The notes under the pieces are model-generated. The model ran no database searches. It was not told the origin of the DNA and saw only the letters and a list, made by a program, of their open reading frames with translations. A stretch of DNA of 49,551 nucleotides from Parachlorella kessleri (Eukaryota > Chlorophyta > Trebouxiophyceae > Chlorellales > Chlorellaceae), in assembly GCA_001598975.1 (NCBI GenBank), contig BBXU01000879.1, forward strand, positions 1 to 49,551, written 5' to 3'. Made by a program: the position numbers and the translations under genes. Numbering within the stretch: position 1 is the stretch's first letter; the number at the start of each line of letters is the position of its first letter. Of the stretch, positions 13,206 to 25,205 are shown in pieces.

Positions 13206-16200
13206 CTAGCTTTCTCGCTGCTGCTGCTGCTGCGCACCTTGTGACTGCTGTTGCTGTTGCTGCCCCTCCTCCCAACATGCCTGCGCCTGCACCACTTCTA
13301 GCTGCTGCTGCTGCTGCTGCTGCTGCTGCAGCGGCCCCGCCACAGCAGAGGCCGCACCCGCCAGCAGCCCACTAAATGGTATCATGGGGAAGGACGGCGC
13401 CTGCGCGGCATCAAAGGGCGAGGGCAGCCGAGGTGGCGGGGCCAGCATGGGCCTCTGCTGCAGCCCGGCAGCAGGCGGGCCGACAGACTGCAGCACAGCT
13501 TTCTCCCCATTGCCCCCGGGGGCTGCCTGCTGCTCCAAGGGAGGCTGGTCAGCCTGTACCGCTCGGCCGAGCTGCTGCTGTGCTGCCGCAGCAGAGGTCC
13601 CCGCTGCTGCGCCCTGGGACGCTGGCGTGGCGCTGGCGGCCCAGCCGCTGTCTAGAGACGGCTGCGGGGCCTCAGCAGGACCGGGGCTGTCCACTCTGCA
13701 AAAAACAATGAGTGGAATCCCAAGGGTTGATGGAATGCGAAGGACCGGGCCTCAAGGCCTCCCGGGGCCCAACCGGGTAACTTGCTCTTCTCTGAGACTG
13801 GAGTGACACACGAGGGTGCGCCAGGGTCTACCACAGGTGCCTTGACTCCCTAAACGCTCAACCCCAATACCCATACGCAGAGCTCACGATGGAACAAAAA
13901 CCTAGTACCACCGCCGAGCAAGGGGGCGCCACGTACCCTGAGGCCAGCTCTTGCGGCTGTGCCGGGCCCAGCGTGTGGTCGGGAGCCTGCTGCAGCCACT
14001 CGATCAGCTGCACTGCTGTGGGGCGGTCGGCTGGGTTGGGTTCCAGACACCGCAGGATAACGTCGCGGACTTCACTAGGGCACTCACACGGCACCCTGCA
14101 GCCGCAAACGTGTTCGCACAGTCCTGAGTCAACTTGGCCTTAAAGCTCAGAGCGCCGCAACGCCCACACTGTTTCTCCTGGTACTGTCCCAAGCTGCCGC
14201 CCTTCACATCCTCCTGCTGACAGACAGCCGGGCCCCTGACAAGCACATAGGTGCACCTAGACACACCCTTTGACATAGGGTTCCGGCTGTGAAGCACAAC
14301 CAACGCTCGCATAATACAAGGCTCAGCACTCCGTGGCATGACCACGAGATTCCCTCTCCTGGCTGCTGACACTGGGCAGGCCTACCTGACGTCCCGGAGC
14401 CGCCCCCTCACGGGCTGCTCCCCCGTCACAATCTCCCACAGCACCACCCCAAACGCGTAGATGTCGGCCTTGGTGGTGCACTTCTGGCCCCACAGCACCT
14501 CCGGCGCGGACCATGCCAGGGTGCCCACGTTGCCTGTGATATACTCCCTGCAGCGAAGATAAAAAAGACCGTCCAGCAGGCAGGCTCATTCAGCCTGGTG
14601 CTCCGAGCGAGCAAGGGCGTGGCCACACAGCAAGCAGAGGGGGCTCTGTGCCTGGCTGATTTGTGGCAAAGGGAAGCAGGTCCGATCAAAAGCGACAGCG
14701 AGCGCTTGTGCGCTGCGTAAAGTTGCAGCTTGGCTCATTGGAAGGCCCATATTGAACCCATACGCCCAACCATACGACAACAGAAGGCTCATAGATAGTA
14801 GAAGGTACCCACCTAGCTGCCATTAGGCGGCTCATGCCAAAATCTGCCAGCTTGGCCACCCCGTCCCTGCAGCAGGAAACCGTTGCAAGATATAACACAA
14901 CAGCACACAAGAACTACAGCAGCATGCAGAGTGAAACAACCTGCAAATGCGGTAGTGGTTCTTCGTCCCGTGTTGCAAGAGCAGACGCGGAGTACACACT
15001 AGTCAGCATTTCGTCACGACTGGCTAAGTATCCAACGGCCCTACCCTGCTGCCCAACAGACTACACGTAAGCGAATATAGACTTGGGTTGTCACTCCTCA
15101 CCCAGAGATGAGGACATTGGCGCTTTTCACATCAAAGTGGACGACGCGGCGGCTGTGCAAATATGCCAGCCCCCGAGCCACCTCAATCGCGATCTGCAGC
15201 ATAGTGCAGCAAAGAGCCTTAGACCGATGCGCGTAGCTAGGGAGCAACAGGCAGACAAGGTACAACATACTGATTTGAAAGGTGCTATCATCAATCAAGC
15301 ACGGCAAGAAGGCTCATGCCCCAGCAAGGAGAGGGTAAGCCAGCAGCTAGGCCTCAAAGCAGCGCCCTCTCTCATACCGCAAGACAACAGTGGAGCCGTG
15401 CTCACCCTCTTGCCGCGGCTGTACCAGGACACCCTCTTGGAGCGGATGTTCTTCCAGAGGCTGCCACCCTCCTGCACAGCATAGCGCAGCTGTTAGAACA
15501 CTGTTAGCTGTGGCTGGCGACGAACAAGGCCAACGCAGGGGCACGTCCAGGAGTCAACCCTTGTGAGCGTGCCGTATGGGGCAGAGGCCAACCCAGCAGA
15601 ATCCATGTGACCGCCACAAGTCCCATAGCAGCATAGCCAGCCATACACAACGGAACGAAACTGGGCTGCTCCCGGGCTTACCATGTACTCAGTGACGAGC
15701 ATGGCTCCGTCAGAGGTGATGCACACCCCCTGGAACTGCACGATGTTGGCGTCGCGGCAGGCCCGCAGCACTGCCAGCTCATGCTGGAACTCCACCTCGT
15801 GCTGCCGGCACCCTAGCTCCTGGGACCCCCCCTGCACAGCCAAAAGCACCGCCTGCCAACGCTTGCCCACACTTTGCAGCTTTGCCGAGGGTCAGCACGG
15901 CTGTGTGATACTCTGGCAGGCTGCGTTTGTCATTCAGCAACCCCCTCAAGCGCGTCCACAACCACACCGAAACCATCACACTGTCCTCCCGCAGGCAAGC
16001 AGGTACCAAGGGCACAGTGGTGAGCGGCTCAGCCGTCGCCAAACGACAGCGTGCACAGTGGGAGGCGGCAACCAAGTGCCAGGTGGCAACAGCATCCAAG
16101 CCAACGTGCACAAAGGGAGGCGGGCGGGCTGTAACCATCCGGCCGCCGGCAACCGACTGGGATACACACTGCGGCAGATGCAGATGTCAGATATAGGTGC

Positions 16201-19200
16201 TGCTCTGCCACCCACCAGCAGCACTTTGACAGCCACGGGCTGCACAGCGTTGCGCGTGGCCTTGTAGACGCGGCCAAACGCGCCGCACCCCAGCTCCCAA
16301 GACGAACCGTCCTGCCGCTTGAGGATCTCAATCTCTGCACACACCAGCAAGCGTGATCACGTGTCATCGTTTTCGAAGGCACAAGCTGTCTGCCGGTAAA
16401 GACACTGCCTAGCTGGGTTAGCGAGAGGGAATCCATGTGTAGTGTGTGTACCGAGCTCTGCTTCCTATTATGGAGCCCGGAGGCAGCAGCAAACCCCAGA
16501 GCCCAAGCAAGCACAGCCACGGAGTCAACCCAGCGACACCCATACCAACGCAGGCAGGGCGTTCCACAGGCGGGAAACCTGGCCGCCTGCTGCTAGGAGG
16601 CGGGATATAGCACAGCCACTGCGCACAGCGACGACATCATAAAAAAGCTGACGTACCGTCTGGTGCGATGTACCAGTCGTTCATGAAGGACTCAAGCTCG
16701 CTCCCCATCTGGGACCTCAGCGCGCTCGGCCCTTCCTCCGCCGCTGCCGCCGCCGCTGCTGCCTCAGCCGCGCCTCTCGCGCTCCCGCCGGACAGGTTGC
16801 CGCCGCTCCTGCCAGACCCAGCGGCGCTGCCAGCGATGGGAGCGGGCTGCAAGTTATGGGAGCCCTGTGCCGTCACCCGCAGGCTTGGACTCCAGGACAT
16901 CTCTGCACGGCTGAAAAAGCCGTTCTGGTGCTCCGCCTGGGCCTGACCGCTTGCAGCCCGCGCCAAGCTGCCATTCGCGGTCGCCTGCAGGGCACAGGAG
17001 ATGCACTTGGATTCGGGGGGTACTCCACAGCTACGGGCTCAAGGGTTGCAACGCCCAGACCAGTACAACGCTTTGGCTGAACTTCTGGTCATGCCGCACC
17101 GGTATCCATGCATGTACGACCTTTCAACAGCAACACAACAAGCCCCAGGCAGCTCAAGCCAGCTCAGGACACAGCTTCCATGCCCAAGGGCGGGGACCAG
17201 TGAAAAAGGCAGCGTTGGCAGGGACTTGCCTCGTCGCCCGGCGCCTTTGCAGAGTCCCTAACTTCCAAGTCCCCAAACGCGGTGCCGATGAATCGCATGG
17301 GGCCGTCCTTTGGCCCATTACGCAGGCTCCCCTGCAGGGCGGGGCTCAGCAAAATCTTTAGTGCCAGGCAGCTGTGGGCTCGCCCAAGGCGACACCACCC
17401 CCTCAGGTCGAAACGTACTCCCAAACAGCATCGCGACAGCAACACGGCCTCCCGCAGGAGGGGAGCGTGTGTCCACATGCACACCATGCTTCCACATGCC
17501 AGGCTGGCGCCAGCACTAACCTCAGCATGGAAAGCAGATGCTGTGGTTGGAGGCCTAAAGCCATCCAGCCTGCCCGTGCCATCCAGGGAGCTGTAGCCGT
17601 CGCCAGCGCTCTCGGGCTTTGGCGGCAGCACCCCCGGTAGGAGGGCTTGCCGTCTCCGCCGGTGACGGCGCCAGACGACGCAGCCCCTGACCACTGCCGC
17701 GGCTGCCAGCGCTGCCCCAACCGCCGCGCCCACGGCAATGCCTGCTATCACGCCGGGGCTGAGGGACGAGGAGGATGATGCCGGCGGCACCGGCCTCGCT
17801 GTGCACGCTGTGCTGTTCAGGTTCTCAAACTTCTCGTCGCAGACCTTCTCTGTGGACGAGCACAGCACCCAGTTGGCGCCGCCGGGGGGCAGGTTGCAGA
17901 ACCGCGGGTTGCCTGCAGGGAGGCGCAGGAAAGACCTTGGTGATAGCCTCGTATAGAATCTGAGAATGCTCCCTCAGTAGTTGTTGCGGCCACTGTGATG
18001 TAACTATTCTTTTTTTCTCTTGCACCATGCCACGCCTATTAGCAGTGGCAGCAGGGCTGGAGGGCTATGCTCGGTAAGGCCGTGCAGGTACACGCCGGCT
18101 GGCACAGTCAGCACTTGTCGAACGAGCAGGCAGGCCACCGTGTGGAGTGAAAACAAGAGGGGCAGCCAGTGCATACTGCATGCCCAGCACAACGCCCTAC
18201 CCCCGAGCGCGAGCATGGTGCGGCGGCCAGGCGCCGCGTGTAACACATCCCAGCATATAGGAGATGCGGCTAGATCAGCTCGGGAACAACCTCCCGCGGA
18301 CGCGCCTGGGTGGGTGTAGATCTGCTGGAGGGATGGCAACGATGCCCAGCTCGAGGGCACCGTCCCGCTAAGGTTATTCCCATCCAATGACCTGCAGCCA
18401 CGCAGCCACATCCATTTGTTGCTGCAAGGTTCCAAGCGGCACGCACCGCTCAACGCCGGCCATCGAGCACAGCAGTCCAAGTGGAGCTTGGAGATCTCCC
18501 TGCGGCGCGTACCGACATGAACCAAGCCACACGCAGCCGCCGCCTTGGGAGCAGCAGCTCAACTGCCACATCCCTACCAAACCAGCGCCTCTACATGAGG
18601 CAGTGCAAAGGAGGGCAAGAGCCCACAGCCTGGGAGAAGACTTACAGCGTCTGCAAGCTGGGCATGCCTTCGCCCCAGGCGTCCGGCAGCGGGCCGTACA
18701 GCCCTCCATAGCTCATGTTGAGCGTCGTCAGCATGGGCCAGCCCCCCTGGTTGCCCCAGTCAGCCGGAAGGGTGGTGTTGAAAGGGTTGCCGCCCACAGA
18801 GAGGGTCCTCAGCTGCGTGAACGAGTCGGGAGACCCCCAGTGGTCAGGCAGAGACCCGGTCAGCAGGTTGTCGTGAAGGTATCTGCAAGCAACACAAGAC
18901 AAGCAGGCTTGTGGCGAAGGCTGCTGCTAACCGGGGCTCTCAAGCAAACCACACACAGGCTTGCCAGGGCCTATCTCTCCCTCCCCCGCTCCGCGCCACC
19001 CCACCCCAACTGGGGCACGCCCAGCCTGGGCCTGGTGCGTACCGCAAGGAGGGCTGCCGGCCAAAGCCTGATGCAAGCACGCAGGCACAAGCAGCATATC
19101 TTCTCACAGTGCAATGCCACCTGACGTGCCTAGAAGGCCCCAGCACAGCGATTCTTCTTGTATATTTGTTACTTGTTCAATGTTTTTGAACTGTTGACTC

Positions 19201-20819
19201 ACAGCTCGTATAGCTCCTGTGTCGCATTGTATGTGTTGTTCCAGTACCAGCCCTGGTGGCCCCAGTGCGGCGGCAGCGTGCCTGCCAGGGAACAACAGAA
19301 AAGGAGGTTTATGACATTACGTTACGTACACCGTGCGCTGCAATACTTGCTTTTCCTCTTATTTACTGGCACACCTTCCTGGCAGCAGGGAGGTAACATA
19401 TGCAGCGGACCTGCCGCGGTCACAGTCCAGGCGGCACGCATGGCTTGCATACATGCACTCCACCCACCCGTGAAGAGGTTGTTCTGGAACGCCACTGCGC
19501 TCATCCCGATGATCCCATTCACTATTTGTGGCAGCGTCCCTGTCAGCCTGTTGCTGGCCAGGTTCCTGCGGCCAGCCAGCCAGCCAGCCAGCCAGTGGAA
19601 GGGAACAGATTGCGTGCTGGCCTCCCAGAACCATCCCGACGCGATGCTGCAGCCTCTACACAATGCCAGAATACAGCACAGCAGAGCACAGCACAGCATA
19701 GCGCGCTTACCAGACCATGAGCTCCACAAAGCTGGTGTTGGTGGTGGCCCATGCGTACGAGATGGGGCCTGACAGCTGGTTGTTTGCCAGGTGGAGCTCT
19801 GCCAGCTTGAGGAACGCAAAGCCTGTGGCCCAGGACTCAGGCAGCGTGCCCGTGAGGTTGTTGGAGTTAAGGTTCCTGCAGGCATCGCCACCCAAGGGCC
19901 CTGCTAAAGTGAGACCCACCTGGGACACTGCCTGCGCCGTGCAGCATCGATGCAGCACACGCGGGGCGTGTGGGCCACACGGCTGAGCGGGTGCGATGCC
20001 TCTCCTGCAATACGACATGTCCTACCCGGCAACACCCGGCAACCTTGGACTCGTGCATCCAACTCACAGTCTAGTCAGGCTAGGGAAGGTGCCATTGTCG
20101 CCCCACTCATCGGGCAGCTCCCCATAAAAGGCGTTTCCCCGCAAGTTGAGGGTCTGCAGATACTCCAGCTGCGCAAGCTCTGGTGCTAAGTGCCCCACGG
20201 CAGGGGCGGGGCAGCCATCGCAAGGCAGTTGCCTGCAACACAGACACGCGAGCCTTCTGGTCAGCTGAGCACACCAAACACCCTGGAGAGCAGGAACAAA
20301 GCACGCCCGATGCCGTCATCCCTTCTGTTTGAGCAAGACTGGTTTCATGAGCAGGCAGGGGTCAGCGGGTGGCAACTGGCAGCTTGCGGCCGCAACTCAC
20401 AAGTCGGTCACTCGGTCCGTGTACCCCGACTCGAAGGGGCTGCACCCCACGCCGCTCCAGCTGCACAGGGGCAGGCACTTCCCCGCCGTGCAGGAGTCCC
20501 AGCCTAGCAAGCCCCTGGAGGTGAAGACGGCGTCCCAGTTCTCGATGCTCGCCTTGAAAGCCAGCAGGATGTCCTCTGCACCGCGGGCGGCAGCACAAGG
20601 AAGGGGTGCAGACCACCTTGGTGGGTGGGACCCCAGCAGTCGTGCCGACCATGCGGGAGAAAGTCATGGCGCCAGCCTTTAGCCTTTCATAGGTGCAACA
20701 GCCCTGCTGAAATCCTCACCGTCACTTGCAGCTGAAGAGCGCGAAGCGCTGTGCAGAACCAAGGTCAGTCCAAGCACGACGCAAGTCTTTCTTAGTACCT
20801 CGCCCACTATTAGTCGCAT
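13206..20819 (-). CDS. Leucine-rich-repeat receptor-like protein kinase (TKL/RLK type)
   Basis: Predicted plasma-membrane receptor. Exons 5' to 3': 20819-20720, 20575-20401, 20232-20068, 19875-19711, 19565-19468, 19281-19203, 18882-18646, 18391-18306, 17912-17521, 17331-17230, 16942-16657, 16334-16216, 15831-15682, 15471-15406, 15193-15102, 14866-14813, 14547-14386, 14095-13937, 13695-13206 (1058 residues). Order: signal peptide ([17 protein letters not shown]), LRRNT-like cap ([15 protein letters not shown]), plant-style LRRs ([10 protein letters not shown]), TM helix at about 423-449 followed by WRRHRRRRQ, kinase at about 640-880, Gln-rich tail. Kinase motifs: [15 protein letters not shown] (Lys665), HFDVKSAN (Asp761; HFD, not HRD), DFG (779-781), SAPEVL. 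Introns 8 and 10 appear to be GC-AG. The start is the only ATG preceding a good signal peptide. Exon 11 may start at 16936. Ligand unknown. Confidence 0.88.
13302..13330 (-). repeat. CTG/CAG triplet run encoding polyglutamine in the kinase tail
   Basis: A CTG run on the plus strand is read as CAG on the coding strand and gives a stretch of nine Gln near the receptor-kinase C-terminus. Two shorter Gln runs follow before the stop at 13206-13208. Such runs are common in low-complexity algal proteins and probably vary in length. Confidence 0.85.
19571..19596. repeat. GCCA tetranucleotide repeat in a receptor-kinase intron
   Basis: About six tandem GCCA units lie just upstream, on the coding strand, of the acceptor for exon 19565-19468. 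They replace part of the usual pyrimidine tract. Confidence 0.85.
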
Positions 20820-22755
20820 GCCGAGCGACTCAAAAGGTCTGAACCCCCCCTATCATAGCCTGCTCGCTAGTCATAAGCCATGGGTACGTTCAACAAAGAG
20901 CTTCCTGTTGACAACAGGTGCACCTTCAAAGGACGCGTTTCACTGGTCGACCGGTATGCCAGAGGTGTGAAAAACATGAGATTGGGTAAGTGGTGAGTAA
21001 GGTTGGGACATCCGTACAGGCCGCGAGAGGCGTCCCTTGCTCGCGTGGTTGATCTGCTGATGCGTCACGGAATGCTTATGGCAAGTGAGGCTATGCATGA
21101 GGTGGACCAACACCGGGGAATGGTGCACTTTTGTCATACAGGGCGGCTCGAAGCTGACTGGGGGCGAAACTTCCAAGCCATAGTGTGCGTACCTAGTTCA
21201 CACACCAACACCTCAAACTTACTTCGATCACTTGGCAGGGTTCTTTCGGTACGCGGTACTAGGGTGGTGCACTTTCTGTATGACTTACGACTGTTAAGTG
21301 CCCCCACAGGCGACCTCAAAGGCTTTAAGGGGCTCCCACCATAGGCTGTGTGCTATCCTTATCGTCCTGCTTTAAAGTTCGTGAGAGTACAACCTTACTT
21401 GACAACCCACCAGGTTTCCATGTATTACTTGCCAATAAGTTTCTCCTCATCGAGGGGGACCAGACCTCCAAGAAGCCTTGGTTGAAGTGAAAAGTATTTC
21501 ACGCTCCAGCGAGAGGGCCCAGACCCTCTAAAAGCCTTGGTTGGAATGTGTCAAGCTCTCAACCTAGATAGTGAAGGCTGCGTGTGCATGCAGTCCATGG
21601 TGAGTGCACACTCCGTGATAAGTGTGCACCACCGGATTGTTATCATATATGACAACAAAGGCCCCCGTTGTCGCGCTCTATGTCTAGGCCCGGACTGTAG
21701 GCGTGCATGCCTCCCTGCCAGAGTGGGACACTTGACGGGGTGGCACGGCAGCTCAGGGCACATCTGCAACAATAGGTAGCTATAGGTAGGTACAATCCTG
21801 GTGTCTACGTCCGAACCCTACAACTCTTAAGATATTGGGCCAGGATTATTCTCCTACCATGCAACCCTGATGAGATTCTTAACACTTCACCGCAACCGTT
21901 TGACTTTGGGTTAAGGTATCCCTGGCCATGGAAGAGAGCTCGTGAATGAGAAGGAGTTGTGCTCTTAGGTAAGCTTAATCGAAGGCCTAACCTACACAAT
22001 GGCAGGGGCGGACGGCCCTGCAAGTGCAAATAGGACAGCTGCGCCTGTCCTGGCTTTTGCCCGAGGCATACCGGGGCTGGCTGCTGCAGGGCTGGCGCAT
22101 TGCTGGCTCTTAGGGGTTCTTGGCGTTTGAGTGTGGCTGTAGCTCACAGGTGAGGAGACCCAGCAGCTAGAAGCAGCCCTGTGCTCAACTAGCCAGGCCT
22201 CCTTGGTGACGGTTATGGTTGGCTGTCACTCTGCAACCGCCGACTACCACAGGCAACGGCCACCAGCAGGCTGAGCAACACCTCTAGATGAACTGCTGTA
22301 GGCTCACCAGGAGCAGTAGGCTGCTGTGTCAAACGTCACTGAAGACCCAAACCATCTGAAACATCGCCATTCGCCAAGGGGAAGACTGGCAGGCTTCGCT
22401 AGCTAAGGGATGGGTGCATTGCAACAGCAGGGACAAGCAATCTAACTTCGAGGCCACCTAGGCTACATCGTGCTGTAGCAGCAGAACAGGCTGGGCTGGC
22501 TGACAGTCAAAACACTGCAAGGGAGTGCAATGGTAGCCATGCGCCTGTGGCACTCCAGGCGCTGGCGCGCCTCACATGCTTTTAGCCCTGATGGAAGTAA
22601 AAGCCGCGGCCCCAACCCCTGTCTCGCCGCATTTGAAGCAGCGACTTGCAGATTCCACCCCTTTAGGTGTCCTGGCCGGGTCAGCAGGCCGTTCCTCCTA
22701 AGCAACCACAGCGGTCATCAAGGCTCTTACCAAGCGCCCAGAGCCCCACTGAAAG
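20820..22755. other. Divergent intergenic region between the receptor kinase and the secreted repeat protein
   Basis: No coding exon could be supported on either strand. The region must carry both 5' flanks, since the genes are transcribed away from each other. No TATA box or other element was clear enough to call. It holds one pair of short direct repeats (21451 and 21510). Confidence 0.5.
21451..21549. repeat. Pair of about 38-nt direct repeats with conserved small hairpins
   Basis: Copies begin at 21451 and 21510 and share the order CGAG-rich, CCAGAC, CTC, AAGCCTTGGTTG with roughly 80 percent identity by eye. Both can fold: GAGG pairs with CCTC in the first, AGAGGG with CCCTCT in the second. 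Origin unknown; possibly a degraded element. Confidence 0.55.
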
Positions 22756-25205
22756 ATGGTACCCAGACACCTGCTGGTTGCGGTCCTCGCGGCAGCCATC
22801 TGGGTTGCGCAAGCAGGTCGGTGCGGCTCGCTTGCCTTTCGTGGACTGTCATGGATGGAGCCGCGCCCTGGATCTCTGCAGCGCTGACTGCTTAATCAGC
22901 CATGCCCTCGAGGAGGTGTTCCATGACGTCTTGACAGGATCCCTCGCCTGCCTGCAGTCTCGACCCCCGACTGCAGCCTCAACTTGCGCTCCTTCTCCGA
23001 CTGCGACAGAGATGGAAAGTACTGCATTACAGCGAACGTATACTGCCCCCGAGGTGTCACTGGTGAGAGCTGCACACCCCCTATTGGGAATGCTGTTGCG
23101 AGAGTTGTACCGGGCTGTAGGCTCGGTGGTGAAGAGGTCATGGGTGCAAGGCAGCCTGTCATACAGAGAGGCCGCAGGCGCAAATGCAGCACGTTGCAAA
23201 AGTGTGCCTAACCACTGCAGCGGCCACCAGGCGTTGCCTAACGGCTTGGGACTCTGGCTACCAGCAGACGGTGTGCCAGGACGTGCAGCCCAACCTGGTC
23301 TTTCCGGTCAGTTGGAAGTGGCAGGCAGCACATAGGAGGAATTGTTACTGAGCAAGCTTCGGCTGCTTTGCGTTGCTCTGCGCTCTCCCTGTCGGGTCCA
23401 AGTGTGTTTTCCCAGGAGTCCAGCCTCACTCTCCCAACCGGCTTGCAGGCGCTGGACTCGTGCACCATCGGCTTCCGTAAGGTCCCTCCCGGCACCCGCA
23501 TCACCTTCAATGGCACGGTGGACGCCTCACCCTTCAACAGCGGCAAGTGCTGCCCGGCAGGGAGCCACCTGTGCGGGAAAGCCACTGGCTGCGCAATTGA
23601 CTACTTTGACATTGTGGGACCCACCTGCACCACTTCCCCTGGCAAGGTCAGTGGCTGGGTCCGGTGGTTGACACCACCCGGCACATAACTGACACCTGCT
23701 CTTGTGCCTTGCAAAAACATGCCACTGCTGCCCTCCTCTGCCAGGCCGGCGGCTATGGCACAGAGTTGGTCTGGAAGTGGGCGCAGACTGGCTGCCTGCC
23801 GTGTGCCAGGAGCCATCCTGGCAGGCCGTGGCCGGCTCATAGATTTGACCCAGGACAGCCCTGACTTGGGTGCAGGCACCTCCTCCTCCTCCCCCGTCCC
23901 CCGCCCCCGTGGCATCCTCGCCGCCCCTGGCTGCTACTCCCAGCCCTGTAGCTTGCTCCCCACCCCCAGCTCGGACTCCCAGCCCGGTGGTGTCCTCTCC
24001 CTCGCCCGCTGCCAACCCCAGCCCTGCCACATCTCCCGCCCCAAACGGCTGCACATCAGTCTTCTTCTCCATGCCAAAGTAAGACACCTTGCCAACCTTT
24101 ACTTGCAAAATTCCTCTCCAGCCCTGCTCCCTGAAAAGCCGGCTTGCGCTAGCCGTGAAGCTTTGTCTCACAAGGCCTGCCTTCCCTGTTTAGAAGGTCA
24201 CTGTCACCTGTCTCAGGACCGGCTGCAGCTTGCAAGCTCTGTGAAGCCAGTACGAGCAATCGAATGCTCAGCTGATAACGGATCCGCCCACGTCTCATCA
24301 TTCCACCCCTTCCTCCACTATACAGGTCGCCTGCAAGCAGCAGCAGCTACTTGGCCTATGCCGACACAAGCGCAGCAGCCGACGCCGACGCATTCTGCCG
24401 CTTCCAGCCTGGCGGCTTTGGCGGCGCCGGCGCCTTCAGGTCCCTGGTCATGCCTGACAGCTTCTACGAGCAGGCCTCCCGCTGGGTCACACAGAACCTC
24501 AGCAGCGGCCAAGTGTGCACCGGAGCTGGCTGCGAGGCCTTCGGCGTGATTGAGTGCGTGTCTGCCGGCCGCGCAGCCTTGGCGATGGATGACTTGGGCA
24601 ATGTGGGCTGCCGCAACTCTGGTGGGTGTGCTTTCTAACACATGCCGGCATGTGCAGCTGCTGGTCAACCCCGCTCTGTATGTCTGTGGGGGACGGTATC
24701 GTGTAGGTTGTCTGCAGCGGTAGGCGGGCAGTAGTCAGGGTGAAGTGCCCTTGTCGGCGGCTCAGGTCAAGTTGTTGCACTGGTGCGTGCTCACGCCACC
24801 TGTCCAAACACCGGTGAGACGAGGAGGACAGTAGGCTCCGTGTGTGGCTTGGTTGCAGGGACGAACAATGTGGGCAGCGACAACGCAGGGCAGGACAACT
24901 GGGGAAACCACAACTCAGGCGAGCGTGGCAGGATCAGCTGCAATTGTCAGCTTGTCTTAGTACGCTGTAACCTGGCGTGCAATGCAGCATGCTTACCTGA
25001 CCCCTTTACGGCAGCTACCAAGTCGCCCAGGCTGACCGGGGTTGGCTTGCTGGTAGTGCCTGCCTGTGTGGCTCACGCCAAGCTGTGTGTTTGTTATTCA
25101 GGGTCAAGTAACGTGGGCGATGACAACCCTGGGTCCAGCAACATTGGCAATGGGAACCAGGTGTCCAGTATCTTTGGTGACAATGACATCCCCTACGCAG
25201 TGTAA
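22756..25205 (+). CDS. Secreted Cys/Pro-rich protein with C-terminal NxGxx pentapeptide repeats
   Basis: Family not recognised. Exons: 22756-22816, 22958-23053, 23221-23306, 23416-23646 (or from 23449, same phase), 23876-24078, 24326-24621, 24859-24918, 25102-25205 (378 residues, TAA). The N-terminus is a signal peptide (MVPRHLLVAVLAAAIWVAQA), so the product is exported or cell-wall bound. A Cys-rich segment (CDRDGKYCITANVYC; KCCPAGSHLCGKATGC) leads to a Pro/Ser/Ala hinge (APPPPPPSPAPV) like those of algal wall glycoproteins. A second Cys-bearing region follows. The C-terminus carries about eleven pentapeptides of form NxGxx, such as NVGSD, NAGQD, NWGNH, NVGDD, NPGSS. Such repeats (Pfam Pentapeptide_2 type) are expected to form a beta-solenoid. 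Intron 7 begins GCGAGC and is itself open in frame (183 nt), so retention is possible; repeat register favours splicing. Confidence 0.74.
24602..25189 (+). repeat. NxGxx pentapeptide-repeat coding block across three exons
   Basis: Across exons 6 to 8 the protein keeps a five-residue register for about eleven units (the last two degenerate). Both introns that cut the block are phase 1 and split the Gly codon of an NSG unit. Exon 7 (24859-24918, 60 nt) therefore encodes exactly four pentapeptides and could be duplicated or lost without frameshift. Confidence 0.75.

Noticed and set aside
23527..24171. 214-codon minus-strand Gly-rich frame
   Set aside because: It is the complement of the Pro/Ser-rich hinge of the secreted protein; its glycine pattern follows from that.
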